Made by a program: the position numbers and the translations under genes
The notes under the pieces: model-generated
Seen by the model: only the letters and a program-made list of their open reading frames with translations
Databases searched by the model: none
What the model was told of the DNA's origin: nothing
Shown: in pieces, positions 22,859-39,334 of the stretch
Layout of the letters: each line of letters opens with the position of its first letter
Numbering within the stretch: the stretch's first letter is position 1
Source: Calendula officinalis
Taxonomy: Eukaryota; Streptophyta; Magnoliopsida; Asterales; Asteraceae
Length of the DNA: 64,000 nucleotides
Direction of reading: 5' to 3'
NCBI GenBank assembly: GCA_963853835.1
Contig: OY970820.1
Span: 43,498,907 to 43,562,906 of the forward strand

Positions 22859-25426
22859 ATGTCTACCATAGTTGGACCAGCCAGGTCTGAAAAGGGAGTA
22901 CCTATCTTTAATGGCAAAGATTTCCATCAATGGAAGCTAAAAGCTCAATGGTATCTAGAATCTATTCATCATGAGATGCTCACTGTGCTAAATGATGGTC
23001 CCATCATTCCACAAATTGTGGAACCCGTTGCAGCTACTGATGATGCTCCTGAGAGCACAAGAATAGTTCCTAGACTGAAGCATACATGGACTGATACTGA
23101 CCGTCAGTTGTACAGTTTAGACTCCATAGCAAAGGGGGTGATTGGTAATGCTGTTACCAAAGAAATACTGAATGCAATTATGAAATTGCCAACAACAAAG
23201 GCTATGTGGGATAGCCTATCAGTCACCTATGAAGGCACATCTAAGGTGAAGTTGCAAAGAAAAAGCAACATGAGGAGAAAGTATGAAAACTTCTTCTCAA
23301 CAATGAAGACATCACCACTCTCTATAACAGGTTCAATACTGTTATTCATGATCTAATCAGTGTAGGCATTGTGAAGGAAGAAAGAGAGCTTGTTCAAAAA
23401 TAACTGGACAGTCTTCCTCAACAATTTCTTGATATGACAAACTCTGTCAACGCTGCTAATAACGTTGAATCATACACTCTTCAAACCTTGTATGGTTTAA
23501 TGTTGAATCATGAGGAGAACAATGCTGCAAGACTGATCAACTGGAAGAAAACTGACAAGACTTCCACTGGTATGACTCTAGTTGTGCAACAGGCCTATAC
23601 TGTTAATGAACCTGAAGAGCCATAGGTTGATCTTGCTGATGCTGAGACAGAGGAGCTTGAAACTCAAATGGCTCTTATGTCTATGAAGCTGGATCAGTTG
23701 AAGAAGAAGAGGCTTGGTGTTAGCTCTTCCAATACTGACCCAAGATCAGGTCTTTGCTATAGGTGTGGAAAGCCTGGACACATTGCTGCTAACTGTCAAA
23801 CTAAGTCAACTGAAACTGAACAGAATGACAAGATTGCATACCAAGCTAAACGGTATAGAGACAAGTATGTCAAGTTGAAGATCTGGAGCAAGGGCAAGGG
23901 TGCGGCAGGGAATGGAGCACCTCATCAAGCACTTTACTCTGAAGCTTGGATTGATGAAGAGCTTAGTGATGATGAGGAAGAAGTTGAAAACAAAGCCTTT
24001 ATGGCTTTCACTAAAGATGATTTGAAGAGCTCCTTTGAAAAGGTCATCAAAGAAGCTGAGAGGATGAGTGTTCATTCTGATTGGGATTCCACTCAGTTGT
24101 ACAAGGTGAGTTCCTTTCAAACTTATTCAGTGAATGAAAAAGAAAAAATTTTTGAGTATATGATTGTTGATCTTAAAACTTTAGTACAGAAAGAAAAAGC
24201 TTTAAAATTAACTATTCTTGAACTTGAAAAGGTAAATAATGAACATTTAGATAAATTAGCAAAATTTAAAGATTTAGAATCAAATTTTTTAAACTTACAA
24301 GACATTAACCAAAGATTGGCTGATAAAGCTCATTTACACAAATTAGAAAAGGAAAAATTTAAAAACCAGTGTAAATCTTGGGGAAATGCATCTATTAAAT
24401 TAAATAAATGTCTAAATCAACAATTTCCAGAAAACGTGAGGGCTGCACTTGGTGTTGATCCTTAGTTAAAAAATAGAAATAATTTTGCTGATTTGTTTGA
24501 AGAATTTTCTGATATGGGCCCTATTCAATTTGTAAAACCAAAAACCTTTTGTGAAGTTGGATGTCAAACTGAGTCTGATGATGAGGATAAAATTATTTTT
24601 GATAAACCAATTGGTCCTTCCATCTGTTCAAAGTGTTATACTGAACTACAAGAGCTCAATATTGAATTTCCTGAAAAGGAAATTTCTGATACTGATCTCG
24701 AAGTTGTGCAGTATGATACATCTGTTGTTCCTCCTTTTGAATTATTATTTAATACAACTACTTTTGAGATATATAATGAAAATAAAACTACATCTAGTTC
24801 TACTCCTAGTGTTTTATCTAATACTGAAGTTGCAGGAACAGAAAAGTCAAATACTCAAGAATCTAAAGAACCCGTTAAAGTTGTCATTTTAAAACATGAT
24901 AATCAAAAATCAACTTCAACAGGATCTTCTAGTTTTAAAAAACAAGACGTCTAATAACAAAAATACTTCTTTGCCAAATAAAAAGAAGAAACCAGATCCA
25001 TCTCCTTCTAAACCAGTCAAAAACAACATTAAAACACAAGTAAAAAATGACAAAAATAACATTTTAAAATCTATTGGTGATCAGATCAAAGTTTTAAGTC
25101 AAAAGTTTGCAAAACTTACTCATACTGATCAACCAAAAGTCAAACAATTTTTAAAAATACCGTATGAGAATATGTTCAGAAATAGACCTAGAAAATGTTA
25201 TAGATGTCATCATACTGGACATAAGGGAGATGAATGCTGGACTGATCTCTCAAGTCCTAGGTACTCAGTACCAAAGAAAAGGAGAGAAACCAAGTCAGTA
25301 TCACCAAAGAAAACCTCCAAGGTTTCCCCTGAAGTGATACTGACCTCTCCAACAAAAGAGATCAAGTCTAAACCTGTTTCTCCTACCAGAGGTCCCATTC
25401 AAAAATGGGTTCCTAAAAAGAACTAA
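22859..25426 (+). pseudogene. P gag polyprotein with two zinc knuckles
   Basis: It starts MSTIVGPARSEKGVPIFNGKDFHQWKLK at 22859, the DUF4219/UBN2 gag start. A frameshift follows near 23260-23340, then MTNSVNAANNVESYTLQTLYGLML (23434) in the correct frame. TAG stops at 23623 and 24463 are in frame with the flanking coding, and another frameshift lies near 24940. Zinc knuckle 1 is CYRCGKPGHIAANC (about 23758) and knuckle 2 is CYRCHHTGHKGDEC (about 25197), both C-x2-C-x4-H-x4-C. A Lys/Glu-rich coiled-coil stretch lies between. The end is basic (VPKKN) before a stop that separates gag from pol. Confidence 0.88.
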
Positions 25427-25434
25427 TCATTATT

Positions 25435-28400
25435 TTGTGTCTTGTGCAGGGTGACAGAAAATGGTACTTAGATAGTGGCTGCTCAAGACACATGACTGGC
25501 AGTATGGAGTACCTTCTAAACTATACACCAGAGAAGGGTCCTTCTGTCAAGTTTGGACATGATTCAGTTGGAAAAACTAGAGGGTATGGATTAATCAAGG
25601 CAGGCAACATAACTTTTAAAAGAGTTGCCTATGTAGAGGGTCTTAAACACAATCTGCTCAGTATCAGCCAGATGTGTGATGATGACAATGAAGCTTGCTT
25701 TAGGAAGACTGCAGGAATCAGCTACAATGATAAAGGGCAACCTTTACTCAATGCAAGAAGAGAAAAAGATGTCTATGTGGTCAACATGTCTGAACTAGAC
25801 CCTACTATTCGTGTTTGCCTGCTTTCTAAAGTCAAGCCAGAACTGAACTGGATGTGGCACAAGAAATTTTCTCACATCAACTTCAGGAACATTAATGAGC
25901 TCAGTATGAAGAAGTTGGTAAGAGAGTTGCCCACTATTACTTATTCTAAAGAGAAGTTATGCTCGGCATGTGAAATGGGCAAGCAGAAGAAGAGTACATT
26001 CAAATCCAAAGTCAACCATTCTATTAATGATCCTCATACCATGATACATATGGATCTTTTTGGCCCCATCAGTACACCATCTTTTGCCAAAAAGATTTAT
26101 ACATTAGTCTTGGTTGATAAATACTCAAGATATACTTGGGTCATTTTTCTCAAGACTAAATCAGATGCAACCATAGAAATCATTGCCTTTATCAAAAGAG
26201 AAGAACTTCAGAAAGGCAACAAGGTCAAGCAACTAAGAAGTGACCATGGTACTGAGTTTAAGAACTCAGTATTAGCAGATTTCTGTGAATAAAAAGGAAT
26301 CGTGCAAAACTTCTCTGCAGCTTACACACCACAACAAAATGGTGTTGTAGAAAGGAAGAATAGAACACTAAATGAAGCTGCAAGAACTTTGTTATGCCAT
26401 GCTGGACTGGCACTGAGCTTCTGGGTAGAAGCTGTAAACTGTGTAAATTTTACTCAGAACAGAGCTACAATAGTCCAGAGACGTCAAAAGACTCCTTATG
26501 AGTTATACAATGGCAGGGTTCCTAATGTGGAATACTTCCACATCTTTGGGAACAAACGTTTTGTACTCAGTACTAAACAAAATCTAAACAAATTTGCTCC
26601 TAAAGCAAATGAAGGTGTGTTCATGGGCTACTCTCCACACTCCAAAGCCTTCAGAGTGTATGTCATCTCAACTAAGATGATTGTAGAATCCATTCATATC
26701 ACTTTTGATGAAGATCATGATGTTCATTCTACATCAGCAAAGGAAGACATTAGTGGCATAGACATTCTATGCAATCCAGAAAACTCCATTGCTGAACAGC
26801 CCAAGTCTCACCCATACTATGTTGATCATGGTATGAGTGATACTGATCAAGTCAGAACTCAACATAACTCAAATGCATCAAATACTGCGGTTCCAATATC
26901 TGAGAACCCCAATACTGAGTTCCCAATAATTGATCTGAACAACTCCACCTATGAAGAAGGTGAATCTTCCAATACTTCACAAGAATCCTCCTCAGATCTG
27001 CAAAACGAAGAAGAACAGCAACCTGAACTGTCTAATACTGACTAGAATTCAGCTCAGTATCAGGCAGACAACACATCTATACAACAAGATATTGTTGATC
27101 TTGCTTCAAATTCTCCCTTAGGAAACAATCTAAGGGAACACAGAGACCATCCACATTCTAATATTATTGGTCCAATTGAATAAGGTGTCCAAACAAGAAG
27201 AAAGTTAGACTTTGAACCTCAAGCAACTACAAATTTCTGCTTCTTTTCAAGCTTCCTATCTACCATGGAACCAAAGAAAGCTGATGAAGCTTTATTAGAT
27301 GAAGACTGGGTAGAAGCTATGCAAGAAGAGCTTACAGAGTTCGAAAGGAACAAGGTTTGGAAATTAGTACCACCTCCTGCTGGCAAAACTATTATTGGTA
27401 CTAAGTGGGTGTTCAGAAACAAGATGGACAAAGATGGTGTTGTCATTAGAAACAAAGCAAGATTGGTTGCTCAGGGTTACAGGCAAGAAGAAGGTATTGA
27501 CTTTGATGAAACCTTTGCACCAGTTGCAAGAATTGAAGCTATTAGGCTGTATCTTGCTTATGAAGCTTTCAAGAACTTCAAAGTTTATCAGATGGATGTC
27601 AAGAGTGCCTTTCTAAATGGAAAACTACAAGAGGAAGTTTATGTTAAGCAACCACCAGGTTTTGTTGATCCTAAATTTCCTAATTATGTTTTCAAGCTTG
27701 ATAAAGCTTTATATGGGCTCAAACAAGCTCCAAGAGCCTGGTATGATACCCTGTCTGAGTACTTAATTGAAAATAAATTTATAAGAGGTAAAATTGACAA
27801 AACATTATTTTCAAAAAGGAAAGGTTCTGACATCTTACTTATTCAGATATATGTAGATGATATTATCTTTGGCTCCACTGACAAGTCAATGTGTGGCTGG
27901 TTTGCTAAGATAATGTCATCTAAGTATCAGATGATTATGATGGGATAACTTACTTACTTTCTTGGTTTACAAGTTGATCAAAAGCCTGATGGTACTTTTA
28001 TAAATCAAAGTAAGTATGTGCATGACATGCTAAAGAAATACAAATTCGAAAATCTATCTTCCATGCACACTCCCATGGGTACTCAGGATAAATAAATAAA
28101 GATGAGACTGGTAAACCAGTATGTCAATCCACATACCGAGGTATGATTGGTTCTTTACTTTACTTAACAGCTAGCAAGCCTGATATCATGTTTGCAACAT
28201 GCTTGTGTGCTCGATATCAGGCTGATCCTAAAGAATCACATATGAAAGCTGTTAAGCGCATCTTTAGATATCTCTCAGGTACTCCTAACATGGGTCTTTG
28301 GTATCCCAAAGACTCAAACTTTGACCTTGAAGGGTACACAGATGCAGATTTTGCAGGTTGCAGGTTGGATAGAAAAAACACAAGTGGAGGATGTCAATTC

Positions 28401-28790
28401 CTTGGTGGTAGACTAGTTGGTTGGTCATCCAAGAAGCAAAACTCAGTAGCAACTTCCACTGCAGAAGCAGAATATGTTGCTGCAGGAAGTTGTTGTGCTC
28501 AACTATTATGGATGCAGTATCAACTCATGGACTATGGGTTCAATTTTCAGAAGACACCCATTCATTGTGATAACAAGAGTGCTATTGCTATCACTGAGAA
28601 CCCAGTCCATCACTCAAGAACAAAGCACATTGATATCAGACACCACTTTATTCGAGATAATGTGGAAAAGGGTAAGGTTGAGGTAGATTTTGTCCCAACA
28701 GATGACCAATTGGCTGATGTATTTACTAAACATCTCTCTGTGGAAAGGTTTATGTATCTATTAGGGCAATTAGGTATGCTGAATCCTTAA
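25435..28790 (+). pseudogene. P pol: protease, integrase, RT, RNase H
   Basis: Protease: WYLDSGCSRHMTG near 25460. GAG-pre-integrase HHCC: MWHKKFSHINF to CSACEMGKQKK. Integrase: HMDLFGPI, LRSDHGTEFKN, TPQQNGVVERKNRT. RT: WVFRNKMDKDG, YQMDVKSAFLNG, YGLKQAPRAWYD, IYVDDIIFGSTD. RNase H: DADFAGCRLDRKNTSGGCQF, STAEAEYVAAGSC, CDNKSAIAI and TKHIDIRHHFIRD. In-frame stops are at 26290, 27043, 27181 and 27946, with a frameshift near 28090. Catalytic residues are kept, so decay is by nonsense and indels. Confidence 0.92.
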
Positions 28791-29243
28791 TTTTCCTTAA
28801 ATTTTTCTGATACTGACTGCTTAGTATTGGTGCTAATACTGACCCACTCAGTATCACTCGTCTGATTTATCAAAATTAAATAATTTTTATTTTTTTATTA
28901 ATTTACAGATTAAATTAAATGTTTTTATAATTTTTAATATTTTTTTAATTTAATTTTTTTTACTCGGTATTGGTGTCCAGGAGTGGTAAAACTGATTCTA
29001 ATCCTCATACTCCTCAACGGTAACCTTTCTTAATAAGAAAGTTACCGTTGGAACAGGATAAGGCTGTCATTTCAGCCGTTTTTACTTCCCAATGCCATAA
29101 TTATCGATAATTTAAGTATAAATAACCGTTTTTTCTTTTCATTTAAAACTTTCTAACAGTTATTTCACTCTTTCTTCTTCGATTACTCTCTGCGATTAAC
29201 AATTTACACTTTCTTTGCAAGCAATTTTTAATCTTAATCTCAG
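28791..29243 (+). other. P spacer between pol and third ORF
   Basis: T-rich non-coding stretch with CTTTC and ATTATTT runs. It probably serves as leader for the third ORF. No splice acceptor was resolved with confidence. Confidence 0.55.
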
Positions 29244-32407
<3,164 letters not shown>

Positions 32408-32419
32408 TATATATATATA

Positions 32420-35400
32420 TATCTCTACTATATATAATGCATTTAGACCTTTCCCTAAATAGCATACTGAAAATTCAGCCAAAATCTTGCTATTTTTAGA
32501 TTTTAATCTAATGAGTAAAAAAATGCATCAGCCTTGTCTCGAACACGGAAATCTCAGGTTAACTGCGTCCGCCCAAACCATCTGCTCTGCCCGTGGTATA
32601 CAATTTTAATGCTAAACATAAGTTACTTAAACACTTCGTCCAAACAATAAAATATGCGCATGTTCCCAATTGACTGGACTTTGGCACATGATTTATGTGG
32701 ACTATACTCCCGATTGGACTACGATTGACTGTCCTTCAATTGAAATTAAATTTACGAAACATGTAGTATACTTCATCCCCATCTCAATTTTCAGGCGGCT
32801 GTTCATATTGCACTCCTAAAACCGATGATTACCTTCACTTGCCTTTTCAAATGCCCACCTCGATCATGCCGATTACCTCGAATCTGCAATTAGCCATTTC
32901 AAATGTTGTCCTCGATTCATGAAGTAACCTGTTCAGATACCCTTTTCTTCACACTATAAACACGGGATCAACCAATCTAATTATAGGATTCTTAACAAAA
33001 CCCCTTTTATGTTCATGAATGGTGTGATTTTTTGGTTTTTAGAATTATAACTTCATTTCTACTTCTTCTCACGATTTTCGTGGAACACCAACATCAAGTG
33101 CGAAACTGCTTGTGATGAAGTACATTAAAGCATCAGAGGTTAGTTTTATTGTAGCATTTTTATGTTAAATTTAGTTGAGTACGAATTCCATGGTTGTTGT
33201 AAGTTTTCAAAGAAAGAAAATGACTCAATAGCAGGTATTCATGACTTTTATCCTCTAATGCTTTGACTTTGATGCTGTCCTTCTAATTTCCTGGTAGTAT
33301 GATGCATCTGATATCCGTTTCATAGCAACAGATTATTTTACAAATGAAGATATATTGGAAGCAACATATCCTGGTGTCACAAAACGGGCAATAAATTCAA
33401 AACGAGTCCCGGGTGAAACGGGTCTGGTTGGACCAGAGTATGCTTAATGTCATGATTATTGAAATTAAATACCTTATGTTATATTAAATGAATCTATGAT
33501 AAACTTTGATTGTGGTATGATAAGAAAGAGCGGTATATTATGAAACAAATGTTGGGTTATCAGTATTACTTTTGATTTTCACACGAATTTCAGGAAATTC
33601 ATACTGCTCTTGATAAACCGAGGAGCAGTTTCCATAGAAATGCTAATCTTTTAAAGAGAAAGTTGACGTTCAAATATGGTGTTCTACCTCTTCTTACTGC
33701 AGCCTAATGCTATATTCCCCTATATCTTTAATTAGCAAGTTTTTTAACATCGTACATGTGATTATTTTAACCAGATCCATGTTGTTTGTTTTGTGGCTTT
33801 GATTTTCAGCTTGAAGATGAAGAATTGTTAGTTCCATGTTCTTGATCCCAATACTGGTACTACGGAATCTTGATCACCACTACATTTATGTAATTTTTGA
33901 TGTGTGTGATTGTCTTTTTTATTAAAGATTGTTTATGTTTAGTCTTTGATGATTCTTTTAATCAATGTGAGAATTTTGATGTTTCTGTCTTTCCCTTGTA
34001 ATTTAAAATTCTTGTCATGTAAGGATTTATAGGTAAGTTAAAAGAAGACAAAATGGGTGGGTTAGAAGGGTTGGGTGGCGGGTCGAAGTTTTGATATTAT
34101 TGAATGCAATGAAGTCAATGTTTTGCCTGCGTACATGTTGTTGTGGTGGAATTGCATTTCTTGTAGCTAACTGTGTTGGTAAATGAAGATCATAATGGAT
34201 TTACTAGGTATGTGTTAAATTTACAGATCTAATCCTCAAAACTCAAAGAACTCAAGAACAAATCAATTTAAAGAGAAGAACAACGTGAAATACTGATACG
34301 ATTGAGATTACAATTCATAAACATTATGAATCAATACAAAACTCTCTTAAGAAATCTGAGAAAAAGAAATAAAGAGTCATGAGAGAACCAAGAGAGATAG
34401 CTGCTAAGATTTACTGGCTACAAAGAAATTTGTTAATAGAGAAAAAAGGCAGCCAAAATAATGTGGGTTCACTTAGTACTTTTAGCCCATCACTATTTTT
34501 TTTAACGTCAAAAGGGAGACAACGGAAATGTGCTTCGGCATTGCTATCAGCCTATCAGTCTATCACCCCCTCCGATGCCAACCATCGAAAATATGTTTAT
34601 ATATAAATAGAGGAATGCAATGCAGAGGCTAGCAAAGTTTACAACATTAGACAACAAACAAACCAAAACCACCTAATCAAATGGGAACACCACATACATC
34701 AAACATAACAAAAACATACGGACACCCCCTTTTTAAACTTGTATATCCGAACATGATATTGTATGAACCATGGATATAAATTCTAGCCGTGCAAAGTGCC
34801 AGAAAACATCACCAGAGAGCAGTGAAGTTTTGACCATCTTCAACACCGTATCGATTTTGGGTCACTACACATGTTTAATAAACTGGTCAGTAGAGTAGAC
34901 CTGAGATTGACCCAAATATTTTTCACCTCAACCCAAACATGTTTATTTTTGTATCGGTTTCAGGTAGGATTACATTTCGGCGGCGAAAAATATTTGGGTT
35001 GAGGTGAAAAATATTTGGGTCAATCTCAGGTCTACTCTACTGACCAGTTTATTAAACATGTGTAGTGACCCAAAATCGATACGGTGTTGAAGATGGTCAA
35101 AACTTCACTGCTCTCTGGTGATGTTTTCTGGCACTTTGCACGGCTAGAATTTATATCCATGGTTCATACAATATCATGTTCGGATATACAAGTTTAAAAA
35201 GGGGGTGTCCGTATGTTTTTGTTATGTTTGATGTATGTGGTGTTCCCATTTGATTAGGTGGTTTTGGTTTGTTTGTTTGTTGTCTAATGTTGTAAACTTT
35301 GCTAGCCTCTGCATTGCATTCCTCTATTTATATATAAACATATTTTCGATGGTTGGCATCGGAGGGGGTGATAGACTGATAGGCTGATAGCAATGCCGAA

Positions 35401-37511
35401 GCACATTTCCGTTGTCTCCCTTTTGACGTTAAAAAAAATAGTGATGGGCTAAAAGTACTAAGTGAACCCACATTATTTTGGCTGCCTTTTTTCTCTATTA
35501 ACAAATTTCTTTGTAGCCAGTAAATCTTAGCAGCTATCTCTCTTGGTTCTCTCATGACTCTTTATTTCTTTTTCTCAGATTTCTTAAGAGAGTTTTGTAT
35601 TGATTCATAATGTTTATGAATTGTAATCTCAATCGTATCAGTATTTCACGTTGTTCTTCTCTTTAAATTGATTTGTTCTTGAGTTCTTAGAGTTTTGAGG
35701 ATTATATCTGTAAATTTAACACATACCTAGTAAATCCATTATGATCTTCATTTACCAACACAGTTAGCTACAAGAAATGCAATTCCACCACAACAACATG
35801 TACGCAGGCAAAACATTGACTTCATTGCATTCAATAATATCAAAACTTCGACCCGCCACCCAACCCTTCTAACCCACCCATTTTGTCTTCTTTTAACTTA
35901 CCTATAAATCCTTACATGACAAGAATTTTAAATTACAAGGGAAAGACAGAAACATCAAAATTCTCACATTGATTAAAAGAATCATCAAAGACTAAACATA
36001 AACAATCTTTAATAAAAAACACAATCACACACACAAAAATTACATAAATGTAGTGGTGATCAAGATTCCGTAGTACCAGTATTGGGATCAAGAACATGGA
36101 ACTAACAATTCTTCATCTTCAAGCTGAAAATCAAAGCCACAAAACAAACAACATGGATCTGGTTAAAATAATCACATGTACGATGTTAAAAAACTTGCTA
36201 ATTAAAGATATAGGGGAATATAGCATTAGGCTGCAGTAAGAAGAGGTAGAACACCGTATTTGAACGTCAACTTTCTCTTTAAAAGATTAGCATTTCTATG
36301 GAAACTGCTCCTCGGTTTATCAAGAGCAGTATGAATTTCCTGAAATTCGTGTGAAAATCAAAAGTAATACTGATAACCCAACATTTGTTTCATAATATAC
36401 CGCTCTTTCTTATCATACCACAATCAAAGTTTATCATAGATTCATTTAATATAACATAAGGTATTTAATTTCAATAATCATGACATTAAGCATACTCTGG
36501 TCCAACAAGACCCGTTTCACCCGGGACTCGTTTTGAATTTATTGCCCGTTTTGTGACACCAGGATATGTTGCTTCCAATATATCTTCATTTGTAAAATAA
36601 TCTGTTGCTATGAAACGGATATCAGATGCATCATACTACCAGGAAATTAGAAGGACAGCATCAAAGTCAAAGCATTAGAGGATAAAAGTCATGAATACCT
36701 GCTATTGAGTCATTTTCTTTCTTTGAAAACTTACAACAACCATGGAATTCGTACTCAACTAAATTTAACATAAAAATGCTACAATAAAACTAACCTCTGA
36801 TGCTTTAATGTACTTCATCACATGCAGTTTCGCACTTGATGTTGGTGTTCCACGAAAATCGTGAGAAGAAGTAGAAATGAAGTTATAATTCTAAAAACCA
36901 AAAAATCACACCATTCATGAACATAAAAGGGGTTTTGTTAAGAATCCTATAATTAGATTGGTTGATCCCGTGTTTATAGTGTGAAGAAAAGGGTATCTGA
37001 ACAGGTTACTTCATGAATCGAGGACAACATTTGAAATGGCTAATTGCATATTTGAGGTAATTGGCATGATCGAGGTGGGCATTTGAAAAGGCAAGTGAAG
37101 GTAATCATCGGTTTTAGGAGTGCAATATGAACAGCCGCCTGAAAATTGAGATGGGGATGAAGTATACTACATGTTTCGTAAATTTAATTTCAATTGAAGG
37201 ACAGTCAATCGTAGTCCAATCGGGAGTATAGTCCACATAAATCATGGGCCAAAGCCCAGTCAATTGGGAACATGCGCATATTTTAATTTTTGGACGAAGT
37301 GTTTAAGTAACTTATGTTTAGCATTAAAATTGTATACCACGGGCAGAGCAGATGGTTTGGGCGGACGCAGTTAACCTGAGATTTCCGTGTTCGAGACAAG
37401 GCTGATGCATTTTTTTACTCATTAGATTAAAATCTAAAAATAGCAAGATTTTGGCTGAATTTTCAGTATGCTATGTAGGGAAAGGTCTAAATGCATTATA
37501 TACAGTAGAGA
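32420..37511. repeat. 5.1-kb near-perfect inverted repeat with Helitron-like heads
   Basis: Left arm 32420-34937 (2518 bp) and right arm 34993-37511 (2519 bp) are reverse complements with only scattered mismatches. The spacer is 55 bp. Both outer ends read inward as TCTCTACT(A/G)TATATAATGC, the Helitron head pattern, closely matching 1058. Each arm encodes the same 75-codon frame (34379-34606 + and 35328-35555 -), which simply shows the symmetry. No Helitron 3' hairpin/CTRR was found at the centre. Confidence 0.95.
33080..33710 (+). pseudogene. Exon-like segments in left arm
   Basis: Two coding-looking blocks with splice-like borders. The first encodes FRGTPTSSAKLLVMKYIKAS and ends before GTTAG. 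The second starts after TGGTAG at about 33297 and encodes YDASDIRFIATDYFTNEDIL, then ATYPGVTKRAINSKRVPGE. A third block after TTTCAG near 33591 reads ALDKPRSSFHRNANLL. The right arm carries the mirrored copy (about 36210-36850). It resembles gene pieces captured by a Helitron. I do not recognise the parent gene. Confidence 0.4.
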
Positions 37512-39287
37512 CTAGGGTTCACAAATCATCGCCGTTTCTCCACCGTCATTCACATTTCCTATCAATAATGGTGTTGGCGGCAACCACCTCCTCCACCGTA
37601 ACGCAACTCTAGGTGTTGTTCCTGAATTTTTTCCTCTTTAACTTGTAGGAATTTCCGACAAATCCTATTGCGTCTCGTTTGTATTCGAATTTCATGTCGT
37701 CTTATAATTTGAACAAAATTGCCTCAGTTTGTGAAATAACCTAGTAAGCAATTTCAGTATTTGTTATGATGAAGGATAATAATTACAAAGTGTATTAATT
37801 CATTTAACATTATGATTTTAGTTAACATAGTGTATTAATTTATTTTGTATTAATCTTCTGATTTATTTGGATTGATTTGTGTGCTCAGCTTGCTTGGTTA
37901 CGAGGGCCTAGAGGTTATTAATTCGGAAGGAGGGATAGAAGATGCTGAAGTTGAAGCACAAAGAGGTAGATGGAAACAAGAGGTGCATTAATATTTTCTT
38001 TTGATTATCCACAATCTCGTCCTTTTGACCAATTTGATGTCCATTAAATATGTTCATTACCATCTCACTTAAATATGTTTCATTTTGTTAAATATGTTGA
38101 TTTTGCAAATGTTTTTGTATCAATCTATCTACATGACAGTAGAAGCACGCCAAGTGTTCGACAAAATGCCTAGATGACTTGCTTTCAGCCATGACTAGTT
38201 ACAACTGAGGTTTGATTTGTACTAAATGAGGTTTGATTTGTACTAAATAATATTATTCTTAATTTCTCATCCACATGTTCGTTTTTCCTTAAAATAAAAA
38301 TTCATGTTATTGTAAAAATGTTTTTCTTTCAATTTTACAGCATTAACCAACATTGAGTTGTAGGGGCTTCATGCGGTGGTATGTTGATGTTGAACTTCAC
38401 GATCCTGCATACGCAACACGTTTTTATTTTACATATGAGATGCTTGAAGAAAAATTAATAAAGGTACTCTGTTTAATAAATAACTAATTAGTAAATCATT
38501 AACAGTTTCATTTTGATTTTACAGTTGGACATGGCATGTCGAGTTTTTTTTGAAGATGATTTTATGATTCCTTCCGAATTGTTCTTCCATTTGTCATCGA
38601 TGTTTTTTCATTCAAAATACTTTTTTTCGAGATTATAATAGGTCATATTGTGTTATGTTATGTTTGCAGGTGTTAGGAGAAGCGGTAGGAAGAATGCGAG
38701 ATCAGTTAATTACAACGAAAGTCAGAGGCCTAAATCGATTGTAGTAGTCATGTCGTAAAACATTCAATGTCAGCATCATCCAATGTATATGTAGTGTGAT
38801 TCATTCAATGTTAGAACAATGCAACGTAATGTAAACGTATTTATGTATTTCAATAAGTAACTAATCTCGAAAACATCAAATGTTTCATAATTTTTCCGTT
38901 TTATTTACAAGTAAAATAATATGACATCAAATGTTTAGAATTTTTAACATACACATTTAACGACTATACATTGCATGTTTCGTATAGATCTTTACAATAT
39001 AGTATCACTAATGTACAAACATAAATTCACAAGTTATACATTCGATGTTAAAACGAAATTTCAATTGATTACGTGATTATGCAAAAAAAAAACCCACTCC
39101 CCATATATTTAGGGATCCAGCACACAAAAATATCATTACCATATATAACTGGTTTTTGTTTTTTTGACTAAACTACCATTTTCTACTAATAATAATAAAT
39201 ATATAATAATTAATATTTGCTGCAATCTGAGTGGTCCTCACATGGTTCTGTAGTTCTGCACCTTTAAACGGTTCTGCGCTGAATCGC

Positions 39288-39291
<4 letters not shown>
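37512..39291. other. Unassigned insert right of the palindrome
   Basis: 1.8 kb without a significant ORF. It has short exon-like pieces (around 37910-37985 and 38355-38465) and ends TGCGCTGAATCGCACCC against a (TA)n tract. On the minus strand that end reads GGGTGCGATTCAGCGC, like the end of another (TA)n-associated MITE family. No matching left end was found, so it may be a truncated element or the rest of the Helitron-like unit. Confidence 0.4.

Positions 39292-39326
<35 letters not shown>
39292..39326. repeat. (TA)n microsatellite, right border of insert block
   Basis: 35 bp of TA dinucleotides that rejoin element P sequence at about 39335. Confidence 0.95.

Positions 39327-39334
<8 letters not shown>

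Noticed and set aside
34379..35555. Two identical 75-codon proteins on opposite strands
   Set aside because: They are the same non-conserved frame seen in both arms of the palindrome, with no motif; symmetry alone explains it.
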